This document shows positions 1 to 4,981 of a DNA stretch of 5,307 nucleotides, one piece after another (positions within the stretch are counted from its first letter, which is position 1; each line of letters starts with the position of its first letter). Location of the stretch: contig JAKFWB010000046.1 of NCBI GenBank assembly GCA_021732945.1, positions 1 to 5,307 on the forward strand, read 5' to 3'. Origin of the DNA: Porphyrobacter sp. Its GTDB lineage: Bacteria; Pseudomonadota; Alphaproteobacteria; Sphingomonadales; Sphingomonadaceae. Under the pieces are notes generated by a model. That model had not been told where the DNA came from. It made no database searches and saw nothing but the letters and a program-made list of their open reading frames with translations. A program made the translations under genes and the position numbers.

Positions 1-194
1 AGCATCGGGCCAGCATCATAAAGCGTACTAATCCGCTCGATATGCGCGTTCGTGTCCACAATCGCGCTCGGGGGCAGCTCCTGAATCACGATGTCGTCAG
101 GGGATTGCTGGGCCAGCGCCGCTGTCGCAGTTGTGGCAAGAAGCAGGGCAAGGCCTGCGCGGACGCCCGAACGGGCCGATGTGATTGTGATCAT
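1..194 (-). CDS. Unrecognised exported protein, N-terminal part only
   Basis: An open frame runs from an ATG at 194-192 to the left edge (64 full codons, no stop), so the C-terminus is missing. The N-terminus is a good Sec signal peptide: a short region with R8 and R12, a hydrophobic core at about residues 13-28 (GLALLLATTATAALA), and a likely cleavage at ALA|QQ (28/29). The visible mature part begins QQSPDDIVIQELPPSAIVD, and I recognise no family in it. Function cannot be assigned; the protein should act in the periplasm or outer envelope. No clear Shine-Dalgarno precedes the ATG, but the signal peptide supports this start. It is transcribed divergently from clpP across a 153-base gap. The overlapping plus-strand frame at 42-278 is Arg/Cys-rich and resembles no protein. 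Confidence 0.72.
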   Translation of the reverse strand, partial: MITITSARSGVRAGLALLLATTATAALAQQSPDDIVIQELPPSAIVDTNAHIERISTLYDAGPM

Positions 195-283
195 GATTTA
201 AGGGTTTGCCACGGTTCAGCGCGTCGGCAAGGGGGAAAACGCCCCGGTCCGCGTGCCAATTCACAGGCAGCGTGGTAAACGCC

Positions 284-313
284 CTTGAAATTGCCCCCCA
301 GCGTCCGACATAG
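284..313 (+). promoter_or_regulatory. Candidate heat-shock (sigma-32) promoter of clpP
   Basis: CTTGAAA at 284-290 matches the classical sigma-32 -35 element. A weaker -10-like CGACATAG lies at 306-313 after a 15-base spacer; it matches CCCCATNT only in part. Transcription would start near 320, giving a leader of roughly 28 bases before the clpP ATG at 348. clpP is a heat-shock gene in many proteobacteria, which makes the reading plausible. The weak -10 keeps confidence low. Confidence 0.35.
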
Positions 314-329
314 CCGTATCGACACCCAC

Positions 330-335
330 GAAGGA
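330..335 (+). promoter_or_regulatory. Ribosome binding site of clpP
   Basis: GAAGGA at 330-335 precedes the ATG at 348 by 12 bases, slightly long but usable. It supports the ATG at 348 over the upstream in-frame TTG at 285. That TTG lacks a good Shine-Dalgarno and would add 21 residues not expected in this family. Confidence 0.6.
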
Positions 336-347
336 CACGCACCTCTC

Positions 348-1052
348 ATGATCGATCTGTTCTGCAATTCCGGCGAAGCTTACGGCACTCAGGGCCAGTT
401 CACCCGTGATCCGGTCACCGGCGCCCTTGTCCCGGTCGTGGTCGAACAGACCAGCCGGGGGGAACGCAGCTTCGACATTTTCAGCCGCCTGCTGCGCGAA
501 CGCATCGTGTTTGTCACCGGTCAGGTGGAAGACGGCATGGCTTCGCTGATCACCGCGCAGCTGCTGTTCCTTGAAAGCGAAAATCCGTCCAAGCCTATCA
601 GCATGTATATCAACTCGCCCGGCGGGGTGGTGACGGCCGGTCTCGCGATTTTCGACACCATGCAATATATCAAGCCGCGCGTGTCGACCGTGTGCATGGG
701 GCAGGCCGCATCGATGGGGAGCTTCTTGCTGGCTGCGGGCGAGCCCGGCATGCGCATCGCGCTTCCCAATGCGCGGATCATGATCCACCAGCCTTCGGGC
801 GGCGCACGCGGGATGGCTTCGGACATCGAGATTCAGGCGCGCGAAATCCTGCGTATCCGCAGCCGCATGAACGATCTCTACGTGAAGTTCACCGGCCGCA
901 GCCTTGAAGAAATCGAAAAGGCGATGGACCGTGACACCTTCCTCGAAGCGGAAGAAGCCAAGACCTTTGGTCTGGTCGATAAGGTGTTTGAAACCCGGCC
1001 CGATAATGAGGATGGTGATAGCGAGGAAGGTTCGGGCGGCGCGCCTGAATAA
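348..1052 (+). CDS. clpP: ATP-dependent Clp protease proteolytic subunit ClpP
   Basis: Serine peptidase (family S14) that forms the double-heptamer proteolytic chamber fed by ClpX or ClpA in the cytoplasm. The 234-residue product has the full catalytic triad: Ser122 in GQAASMGSF, His147 in RIMIHQP, and Asp196 in MDRDTFLE, with the same 25- and 74-residue spacings as the E. coli triad. The oxyanion strand SPGGVV is at 90-95. The N-terminus carries about 25 extra residues compared with the mature E. coli enzyme, consistent with a propeptide. The C-terminus ends in an acidic, Gly-rich tail (about 219-234, [16 protein letters not shown]) beyond the usual fold. The ATG at 348 was chosen over the TTG at 285 because of the RBS and because MIDLF is the N-terminus I expect in this group. 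clpX follows 196 bases downstream on the same strand, the usual proteobacterial order. Confidence 0.97.
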   Translation: MIDLFCNSGEAYGTQGQFTRDPVTGALVPVVVEQTSRGERSFDIFSRLLRERIVFVTGQVEDGMASLITAQLLFLESENPSKPISMYINSPGGVVTAGLAIFDTMQYIKPRVSTVCMGQAASMGSFLLAAGEPGMRIALPNARIMIHQPSGGARGMASDIEIQAREILRIRSRMNDLYVKFTGRSLEEIEKAMDRDTFLEAEEAKTFGLVDKVFETRPDNEDGDSEEGSGGAPE

Positions 1053-1081
1053 GGCTTGTCAGCGCACCTGCGCCGGGGTGG

Positions 1082-1108
1082 GACAGGGGCGGCAAATGCC
1101 TGTCTTTT
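1082..1108 (+). terminator. Weak terminator or attenuator after clpP
   Basis: GACAGG (1082-1087) pairs with CCTGTC (1099-1104) across an 11-base loop and is followed immediately by TTTT at 1105-1108. It lies 30 bases after the clpP stop. The stem is short and the T-tract minimal, so it may terminate only partially and lower clpX relative to clpP rather than separate them. An alternative fold uses GACA/TGTC plus an inner GGC-AAAT-GCC. Confidence 0.45.
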
Positions 1109-1126
1109 GGGTGCTTCGGCGTCAAC

Positions 1127-1167
1127 GGCCGCGATAGTAACAACACGAATTATCGCGCCATGTGTTG
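1127..1167 (+). promoter_or_regulatory. Foldable, pseudoknot-capable element upstream of clpX
   Basis: CGCGATA (1130-1136) is a perfect inverted match to TATCGCG (1151-1157). It extends to GG/CC at 1127-1128/1158-1159 if C1129 is bulged. The 14-base loop contains CAACAC (1141-1146), which perfectly matches GTGTTG (1162-1167) just downstream. In RNA this is an H-type pseudoknot topology with three 4-base connectors; in DNA it is two interleaved dyads that could serve as an operator. No T-tract follows, so it is not a classical terminator. The function is unknown. Confidence 0.35.
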
Positions 1168-1192
1168 ATTCATCTGGTGCCATCGATACATT
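1165..1192 (+). promoter_or_regulatory. Weak candidate sigma-70 promoter of clpX
   Basis: TTGATT (1165-1170) and TACATT (1187-1192) are separated by 16 bases and each match the sigma-70 consensus at 4 of 6 positions. A start near 1199 would give a leader of about 50 bases to the clpX ATG. It overlaps the right arm of the dyad at 1162-1167, so a protein bound there could interfere. The match is poor enough to be chance. Confidence 0.25.
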
Positions 1193-1236
1193 TGGCGAAT
1201 CCGCCCCATCTGCGTGCAACGTGCCTGGCTGGATTC

Positions 1237-1241
1237 GAGGA
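1237..1241 (+). promoter_or_regulatory. Ribosome binding site of clpX
   Basis: GAGGA at 1237-1241 sits 7 bases before the ATG at 1249. This fixes the start there rather than at the in-frame TTG at 1162, which would add 29 residues upstream of the conserved zinc-binding domain. Confidence 0.8.
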
Positions 1242-1248
1242 CACAGGA

Positions 1249-2514
1249 ATGACCAAATTGAGCGGATCCGATAGCAAGAGTACCCTCTACTGCAGCTTCT
1301 GCGGGAAGTCGCAGCACGAGGTGCGCAAGCTGATTGCCGGCCCCACCGTGTTCATCTGCGATGAATGCGTCGAGCTGTGCAACGACATCATCCGCGAAGA
1401 AACCAAAGCAGGGATTGCCGGCAAGAAAGACGGCGAAATCCCCACGCCGATGGATATCTTCACGACGCTCAATGATTACGTGATCGGGCAGGACCGCGCC
1501 AAGCGCGTGCTCGCGGTCGCGGTGCACAACCATTACAAGCGCCTGAAGCACAGCGGCAAGGCGGGCGATGTTGAGCTGGCCAAGTCGAACATCCTGCTCG
1601 TCGGCCCGACCGGTTCGGGCAAGACGCTGCTGGCGCAGACGCTGGCGCGCACATTCGATGTGCCCTTCACCATGGCCGATGCGACCACGCTGACCGAAGC
1701 GGGTTACGTGGGCGAGGATGTCGAGAACATCATCCTCAAGCTGCTCCAATCATCCGATTACAACGTCGAAAAGGCGCAGCACGGGATCGTCTACATCGAC
1801 GAGATCGACAAGATCACGCGCAAGGCGGAAAACCCATCGATCACCCGCGACGTTTCGGGCGAAGGCGTGCAGCAGGCGCTGCTGAAGCTGATGGAAGGCA
1901 CCACCGCCTCCGTGCCGCCGCAGGGCGGGCGCAAGCACCCGCAGCAGGAATTCCTGCAAGTGGACACCACCAACATCCTGTTCATCTGCGGCGGAGCGTT
2001 TGCAGGCCTCGACAAGATCATCGCCGACCGCCTGCAAAAGCGCAGCATCGGCTTCGGCGCGCATGTCGCCGATCCGGACAAGCGCCGCGTGGGCGAATTG
2101 CTGGAGAAGAGCGAGCCTGAGGATCTCCTCAAGTTTGGCCTGATCCCCGAATTCGTCGGCCGTCTGCCGGTGATCGCGACGCTGCACGATCTCGACATCC
2201 CGGCCCTTGTGACGATTCTGAGCGAGCCCAAGAACGCGCTGGTCAAGCAGTATCGCAAGCTGTTCGAGCTCGAAGATGTCGAACTGACCTTCACCCCTGA
2301 CGCCCTGCAAGCGATTGCCGAACGCGCGATCAAGCGCAAGACGGGCGCGCGCGGGCTGCGCTCGATTGTCGAAGGCCTGCTGCTCGACACGATGTTCGAT
2401 CTGCCCGACATGGTCGGCGTGACCGAAATCGTGATCGACTGCGAAGTGGTCGAGGGCAAGAAGGAACCGATCCGCGTGATCGGCGCCGAGGACAAGAAGG
2501 AAGAGGCGGCGTAA
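1249..2514 (+). CDS. clpX: ATP-dependent Clp protease ATP-binding subunit ClpX
   Basis: AAA+ unfoldase that recognises tagged or adaptor-delivered proteins, unfolds them with ATP and threads them into ClpP; it acts as a cytoplasmic hexamer. At 421 residues it is close to the E. coli length of 424. The N-terminal zinc-binding domain has Cys15, Cys18, Cys37 and Cys40. Next come Walker A GPTGSGKT (119-126), pore-1 loop GYVGE (152-156), Walker B IVYIDEID (180-187), the RKH loop (228-230), and the ClpP-docking IGF loop (267-269) in RSIGFG. The arginine finger is Arg305 in EFVGR and sensor-2 is Arg368 in GARGLR. All key residues are present, so the protein should be functional and able to partner the adjacent clpP. 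The C-terminus ends in a charged EDKKEEAA tail. lon, which follows clpX in many proteobacteria, is not next here. Confidence 0.98.
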   Translation: MTKLSGSDSKSTLYCSFCGKSQHEVRKLIAGPTVFICDECVELCNDIIREETKAGIAGKKDGEIPTPMDIFTTLNDYVIGQDRAKRVLAVAVHNHYKRLKHSGKAGDVELAKSNILLVGPTGSGKTLLAQTLARTFDVPFTMADATTLTEAGYVGEDVENIILKLLQSSDYNVEKAQHGIVYIDEIDKITRKAENPSITRDVSGEGVQQALLKLMEGTTASVPPQGGRKHPQQEFLQVDTTNILFICGGAFAGLDKIIADRLQKRSIGFGAHVADPDKRRVGELLEKSEPEDLLKFGLIPEFVGRLPVIATLHDLDIPALVTILSEPKNALVKQYRKLFELEDVELTFTPDALQAIAERAIKRKTGARGLRSIVEGLLLDTMFDLPDMVGVTEIVIDCEVVEGKKEPIRVIGAEDKKEEAA

Positions 2515-2561
2515 CACCGCCCTTGCAGATTAATTCGTCGAATCAGAACGCTATTTTAATC

Positions 2562-2589
2562 CTCCCACGGTATTCCGGTGCCGTGGGAG
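2562..2589 (+). promoter_or_regulatory. Perfect hairpin sequestering the SIMPL gene's Shine-Dalgarno
   Basis: CTCCCACGG (2562-2570) and CCGTGGGAG (2581-2589) form a perfect 9-bp, 7-GC stem with a 10-base loop. The right arm includes GGGAG (2585-2589), the apparent Shine-Dalgarno of the next gene. Only TTT follows, so as a clpX terminator it would be imperfect. It could end clpX transcription, block read-through translation of the next gene, or act as a translational switch; the sequence alone does not decide. Confidence 0.6.
2585..2589 (+). promoter_or_regulatory. Ribosome binding site of the SIMPL gene
   Basis: GGGAG lies 7 bases before the ATG at 2597. It is only 1 base from the alternative TTG at 2591, so it decides in favour of the ATG. 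It is buried in the 3' arm of the hairpin at 2562-2589. Confidence 0.65.
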
Positions 2590-2596
2590 TTTGACT

Positions 2597-3328
2597 ATGG
2601 ACCGGGTTCTCAAATGCGGCTGGCTGGCATTGTTTGCCGCCCCCATGCTGGTTTCGGCAACCGGAGCGAATGAAGCGTCGAAGGACACGGTCCTGTCGGT
2701 GAGCGGCGTCGGCTACTCCACGTCTGAAGGGGTGGAGGTCTTCACCATCCGGGCTGGCTCGCGAAGCTTTTCCGGCTATCCTGCGCGCGCCATTCGAGAC
2801 AATGCCTCTACATTGGAGCAACTGCGCAAGCAGCTTGCCGGCAACGGTATCGATAAACGCGACATCTCCAATGCGAATTTCGAGTTCAGGCGAGGCAGCG
2901 ATCCCGACGACAATGATGGCGACCGCGATGAAGGCTACATCGCCTCACAGCAACTGGTCGTGTTTGTCCGCAATACCGACCAGGCCGGTGCCGTCATCGA
3001 AGCTTTGGTCGAGGCCGGGGCGACCGATGTGTCGGTGCATAATTCGCGCGGATGGTGGGGCGCCGACCGGCCGCCGCCTGCGATCGAAGCCGCTGCCCGC
3101 AAGCAGGCTGTTGCCGATGCACGCAAGAAGGCCGATGACTATGCAGCGGCACTAGGGATGCGGATCAGCCGCATCGTCTCGGTGAACGATGGCGGCGTGC
3201 GGATCACGGGCGAACCCGCGCCAATGGCCCGTGCCATGAATGTTGAGGTCGGGACGAAGATCGACAATGGCGAAAGCGCAGTCGTGGCCTCGGTCAACAT
3301 GCAGTTCGAACTCACCCCCAAACGCTAG
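2597..3328 (+). CDS. Exported SIMPL (DUF541, YggE-like) domain protein
   Basis: A 243-residue protein of the SIMPL family (COG2968, E. coli YggE relatives), usually periplasmic or membrane-associated. Members have been linked to oxidative stress and outer-membrane protein assembly, but the biochemical role is poorly defined. A signal peptide is visible (R3, K6, hydrophobic core about 8-20, likely cleavage near VSA|TG at 21). The SIMPL domain runs from about 31 (TVLSVSGVGYSTS) to 241. Family hallmarks are the alternating strand/helix start, the helix ARKQAVADARKKADDYAAAL (167-186), and the following strand MRISRIVSVND. An Asp-rich insertion (D102-D111, DPDDNDGDRD) breaks the first half and could be a flexible or metal-binding loop. 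The 3' end overlaps the convergent deacetylase by 17 bases. It has its own RBS, 82 bases after clpX, and probably does not share a function with ClpXP. Confidence 0.88.
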   Translation: MDRVLKCGWLALFAAPMLVSATGANEASKDTVLSVSGVGYSTSEGVEVFTIRAGSRSFSGYPARAIRDNASTLEQLRKQLAGNGIDKRDISNANFEFRRGSDPDDNDGDRDEGYIASQQLVVFVRNTDQAGAVIEALVEAGATDVSVHNSRGWWGADRPPPAIEAAARKQAVADARKKADDYAAALGMRISRIVSVNDGGVRITGEPAPMARAMNVEVGTKIDNGESAVVASVNMQFELTPKR

Positions 3329-4103
3329 AGCGCTTTGTGACCATGGCTGAAGGCCGAATAGGGCCCTGAGCCTGAGAGACCTGCCGCGTTCGTTTCAGCA
3401 AGTCCGAAACCGTCACCACCTCGAACCCCTTGGCCTGCAATCCATCAAGGATGATCGGCAGCGCATCTTTTGCCGTCTGATTGTGCCGGTGCATCGGGTG
3501 GATCAGGATAATCGACCCCGGACGCACACGCGCCAGAATGTCATCGGCATAGGCTTGGGGCTCATCATATTTCTCGGGCTGGTCTTCCACGTCCCACATG
3601 ATGGTGCGGTATCCTGCGCGGTCGACCTCTAGTGGCAGGCCGATCAAGCGCTTGCCGAAGGGCGGCCGAAACAGCGTGGTGCGGCTGCCGGCGCGTTGCA
3701 ACAGGCGGTCAGTCTTTGCGATTTCCTCGGCATAGAAGGACTGCGTGCGACCGAGATTGCGTTGGTGCGAATAGGTGTGGTTGCCCAGTTCGTGCCCGGC
3801 GGACACCAGCCGTTCGGCCTGGCCGGGAAACCGTTCCATCCGGTTGCCAATCAGGAAAAAGGTGGCCTTGATGCCGCGCGGTTCGAGCTCGCGAAGCACT
3901 GCGTCAACGCCTTCAGGGGTTGGCCCGTCGTCGAAGGTGAGTGCGACAATCTTCGAACTTGTGTCAACGCGGCAGGTGAGCTCGCCAACAAGTTGAAGGC
4001 AACGCGCCTTGGACAATTGCCAACCCGCCAACGCCAAACACAGCATGATGATAACTGCACCAAGCAGCATCTTCCATCGGTGCGATTTGTTCTGCGCAAT
4101 CAT
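3312..4103 (-). CDS. Membrane-anchored CE4 polysaccharide deacetylase
   Basis: NodB-homology hydrolase of carbohydrate esterase family 4, which removes N-acetyl (or O-acetyl) groups from glycans such as peptidoglycan or an exopolysaccharide; the substrate is unknown here. The product has 263 residues. K6, R9 and K11 precede a hydrophobic segment at 12-30, which looks like an uncleaved signal anchor placing the domain in the periplasm. Catalytic motifs in order: TFDDGP with Asp58 (base) and Asp59 (metal); HTYSH with metal ligands His109 and His113; RPPFG (146-150); WDVEDQ (170-175), where the usual Trp after the second Asp is Gln175; and LIH with His202. Cys35 and Cys44 could form a disulfide. 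A basic 28-residue tail follows the domain, and its last codons overlap the convergent SIMPL gene. The ATG at 4103 has no strong Shine-Dalgarno. Met12 is a possible alternative but would remove the positive residues before the membrane segment. Confidence 0.92.
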   Translation of the reverse strand: MIAQNKSHRWKMLLGAVIIMLCLALAGWQLSKARCLQLVGELTCRVDTSSKIVALTFDDGPTPEGVDAVLRELEPRGIKATFFLIGNRMERFPGQAERLVSAGHELGNHTYSHQRNLGRTQSFYAEEIAKTDRLLQRAGSRTTLFRPPFGKRLIGLPLEVDRAGYRTIMWDVEDQPEKYDEPQAYADDILARVRPGSIILIHPMHRHNQTAKDALPIILDGLQAKGFEVVTVSDLLKRTRQVSQAQGPIRPSAMVTKRSSVWG

Positions 4104-4135
4104 GGCGCTAGCCTAGACCAAACCGGTCACAGCGA

Positions 4136-4179
4136 AAACAAGCAAAACCCCGCCCAGCCTCAGGTAAGGCCGGACGGGG
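4136..4179 (-). terminator. Intrinsic terminator of the fasciclin gene
   Basis: Read on the minus strand, CCCCGTCC (4179-4172) pairs with GGGCGGGG (4155-4148), using one G-U pair. An inner GCCT/AGGC stem continues it around a 6-base loop. UUUU follows at 4147-4144, with further U-rich sequence to about 4136. The G-U pair would be an A-C mismatch if transcribed from the plus strand, so the structure fits minus-strand RNA. It lies about 65 bases after the fasciclin stop and separates that gene from the deacetylase start at 4103. Confidence 0.85.
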
Positions 4180-4188
4180 CCGGGAGAA

Positions 4189-4227
4189 GCGCTGCCCCCT
4201 GGAATGGGATGGGGTTGGGGACAGCGC
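4189..4227 (-). repeat. Second inverted repeat in the fasciclin 3' region
   Basis: In minus-strand RNA, GCGCUGUCCCC (4227-4217) pairs with GGGGGCAGCGC (4199-4189). All 11 positions pair if one G-U is allowed; the loop is 17 bases. There is no U-tract directly after it. It begins 17 bases after the stop codon and precedes the terminator hairpin. It may protect the 3' end of the message or back up termination; this is inference. Confidence 0.6.
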
Positions 4228-4243
4228 CAGCCGGTAAGGCCTA

Positions 4244-4810
4244 TCAGGCGGGCAGGAACACGCCGTCAGTGACGTGGACCACGCCGTTTGAGGTCATCAC
4301 GTCGGCGGTGGTGACAGCGGTCGCGCGGCCGGCGCCATCAGTGATCACGATCTTGTCGCCCGAAAGCCGCGCCTTGAGCTTTACGCCCGAAACGGTGGTG
4401 AGCGTGGCAGTGCCGCCGTGCTGCTTGATCAGCGCCACCAGATCAGCCGCAGTCACCTTGCCCGCGACAGCATGGTAGGTGAGGATGCCGGTCAGCGTGC
4501 CCTTGTTCTCAGGCTTCACCAGCGTGGCGACGGTGCCATCGGGCAGCTTGGCAAAGGCGGTGTCGGTCGGCGCGAAGACGGTGAAGGGGCCGGGGCTCGA
4601 CAGGGTGTCGACCAGGCCAGCGGCCTTTACGGCGGCGACCAGAGTGTTGTGCACGCCGGTGCTCATCGCGGTCTGGACGATATTGGGAGCGGTGGTTGCG
4701 GCGGCCTTGTGATGGCCGTGCTGGTGCGCAACGGCGGGGAGCGCGGCAAGGCCGGTGGTGGCAGCAAGCGCGACGGCGAAGGCTGTGGTAAGCGTGGTCT
4801 TGAGGGTCAT
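4244..4810 (-). CDS. Secreted fasciclin (FAS1) domain protein
   Basis: A 188-residue protein with one FAS1 domain, a fold involved in adhesion or surface interactions in many organisms; the bacterial role is usually unproven. The signal peptide covers about 1-28 (hydrophobic AFAVALAATTGLAALPAVA, cleavage AVA|HQ). A short His-rich stretch, HQHGHH (29-34), sits at the mature N-terminus. The FAS1 domain spans about 42-188, with the H1 box FTVFAPTDTAFAKL (76-89), the central YH motif at 112-113, and the H2 box NGVVHVTDGVFLP (175-187). Length and layout are typical of small bacterial FAS1 proteins such as mycobacterial MPT70. The start is supported by AAGGAG nine bases upstream. Upstream on the same strand lies an RskA-type anti-sigma gene, 171 bases away, which suggests control by an ECF sigma factor. 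A strong terminator follows. Confidence 0.95.
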   Translation of the reverse strand: MTLKTTLTTAFAVALAATTGLAALPAVAHQHGHHKAAATTAPNIVQTAMSTGVHNTLVAAVKAAGLVDTLSSPGPFTVFAPTDTAFAKLPDGTVATLVKPENKGTLTGILTYHAVAGKVTAADLVALIKQHGGTATLTTVSGVKLKARLSGDKIVITDGAGRATAVTTADVMTSNGVVHVTDGVFLPA

Positions 4811-4819
4811 GGCAGATAT

Positions 4820-4825
4820 CTCCTT
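4820..4825 (-). promoter_or_regulatory. Ribosome binding site of the fasciclin gene
   Basis: On the minus strand AAGGAG at 4825-4820 lies nine bases before the ATG at 4810. It is the strongest Shine-Dalgarno in the window and suggests high translation. Confidence 0.85.
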
Positions 4826-4843
4826 TTGGCTGTTGTCGGGTCT

Positions 4844-4861
4844 GCAAGCCCTCCCGCTTGC
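4844..4861 (-). repeat. Small hairpin in the fasciclin leader
   Basis: GCAAGC and GCTTGC form a perfect 6-bp stem. On the minus strand the 6-base loop reads GGGAGG, which resembles a Shine-Dalgarno but has no suitably placed start codon after it. It sits 33 bases upstream of the fasciclin ATG. It could be a ribosome standby site or a stabilising 5' structure; chance is also possible. Confidence 0.4.
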
Positions 4862-4885
4862 CCCAAAGCTACGCGGGGCCGGGAC

Positions 4886-4932
4886 ATGCGGATGCGGAGA
4901 AAATGCTAATGCGGATGAATTGCTATAATTCA
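4886..4932 (-). promoter_or_regulatory. Palindrome and short direct repeats upstream of the fasciclin gene
   Basis: TGAATT (4916-4921) and AATTCA (4927-4932) form a perfect dyad with a 5-base spacer, an AT-rich island in GC-rich DNA. Next to it, ATGCGGA occurs three times (4886, 4892, 4909), with a degenerate ATGCTAAT at 4903. The cluster lies 76-122 bases upstream of the fasciclin start, where a promoter and operator would be expected. I could not assign a convincing -35/-10 pair. Confidence 0.4.
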
Positions 4933-4981
4933 GGGCTGAAACGAAGCCGCGTAACGGCAGGACGATCAGCGCGCGAATGAC

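Noticed and set aside
261..826. Minus-strand open frames antisense to clpP
   Set aside because: clpP is certain in the other strand. These frames are His/Arg/Ala-rich shadows without an RBS or recognisable domain.
1162..1248. An N-terminal extension of ClpX from a TTG start
   Set aside because: The extra 29 residues are not part of the family, whereas the ATG at 1249 has GAGGA seven bases upstream and gives the standard length.
1750..2517. Long minus-strand open frames (255 and 234 codons) antisense to clpX
   Set aside because: They mirror a highly conserved clpX gene with all motifs intact, have no family resemblance, and arise from GC-rich third positions in clpX.
2533..2543. Short palindrome ATTCGTCGAAT between clpX and the SIMPL gene
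   Set aside because: Five-base arms with a one-base centre are too short to call an operator without conservation data, and no convincing promoter accompanies it.
4163..4241. Direct repeat GGTAAGGCC at 4163-4171 and 4233-4241
   Set aside because: Nine bases shared once within a GC-rich intergenic region. One copy is part of the terminator stem, and nothing suggests a mobile element or attachment site.
3696..4478. A 260-codon plus-strand open frame
   Set aside because: It runs antisense through the deacetylase start, an intrinsic terminator and the end of the fasciclin gene, all well supported on the other strand. The translation looks like no protein.
4924..4929. A perfect TATAAT on the plus strand
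   Set aside because: There is no -35 at the right distance and no plus-strand gene downstream; it is explained by the AT-rich dyad at 4916-4932.
4811..4981. A SigK-like promoter (CCATCC with CGAATA, as recalled for mycobacteria) before the fasciclin gene
   Set aside because: Only TCATCC-like sequences occur, and no CGAATA-like element follows at the right spacing, so the motif cannot be claimed.
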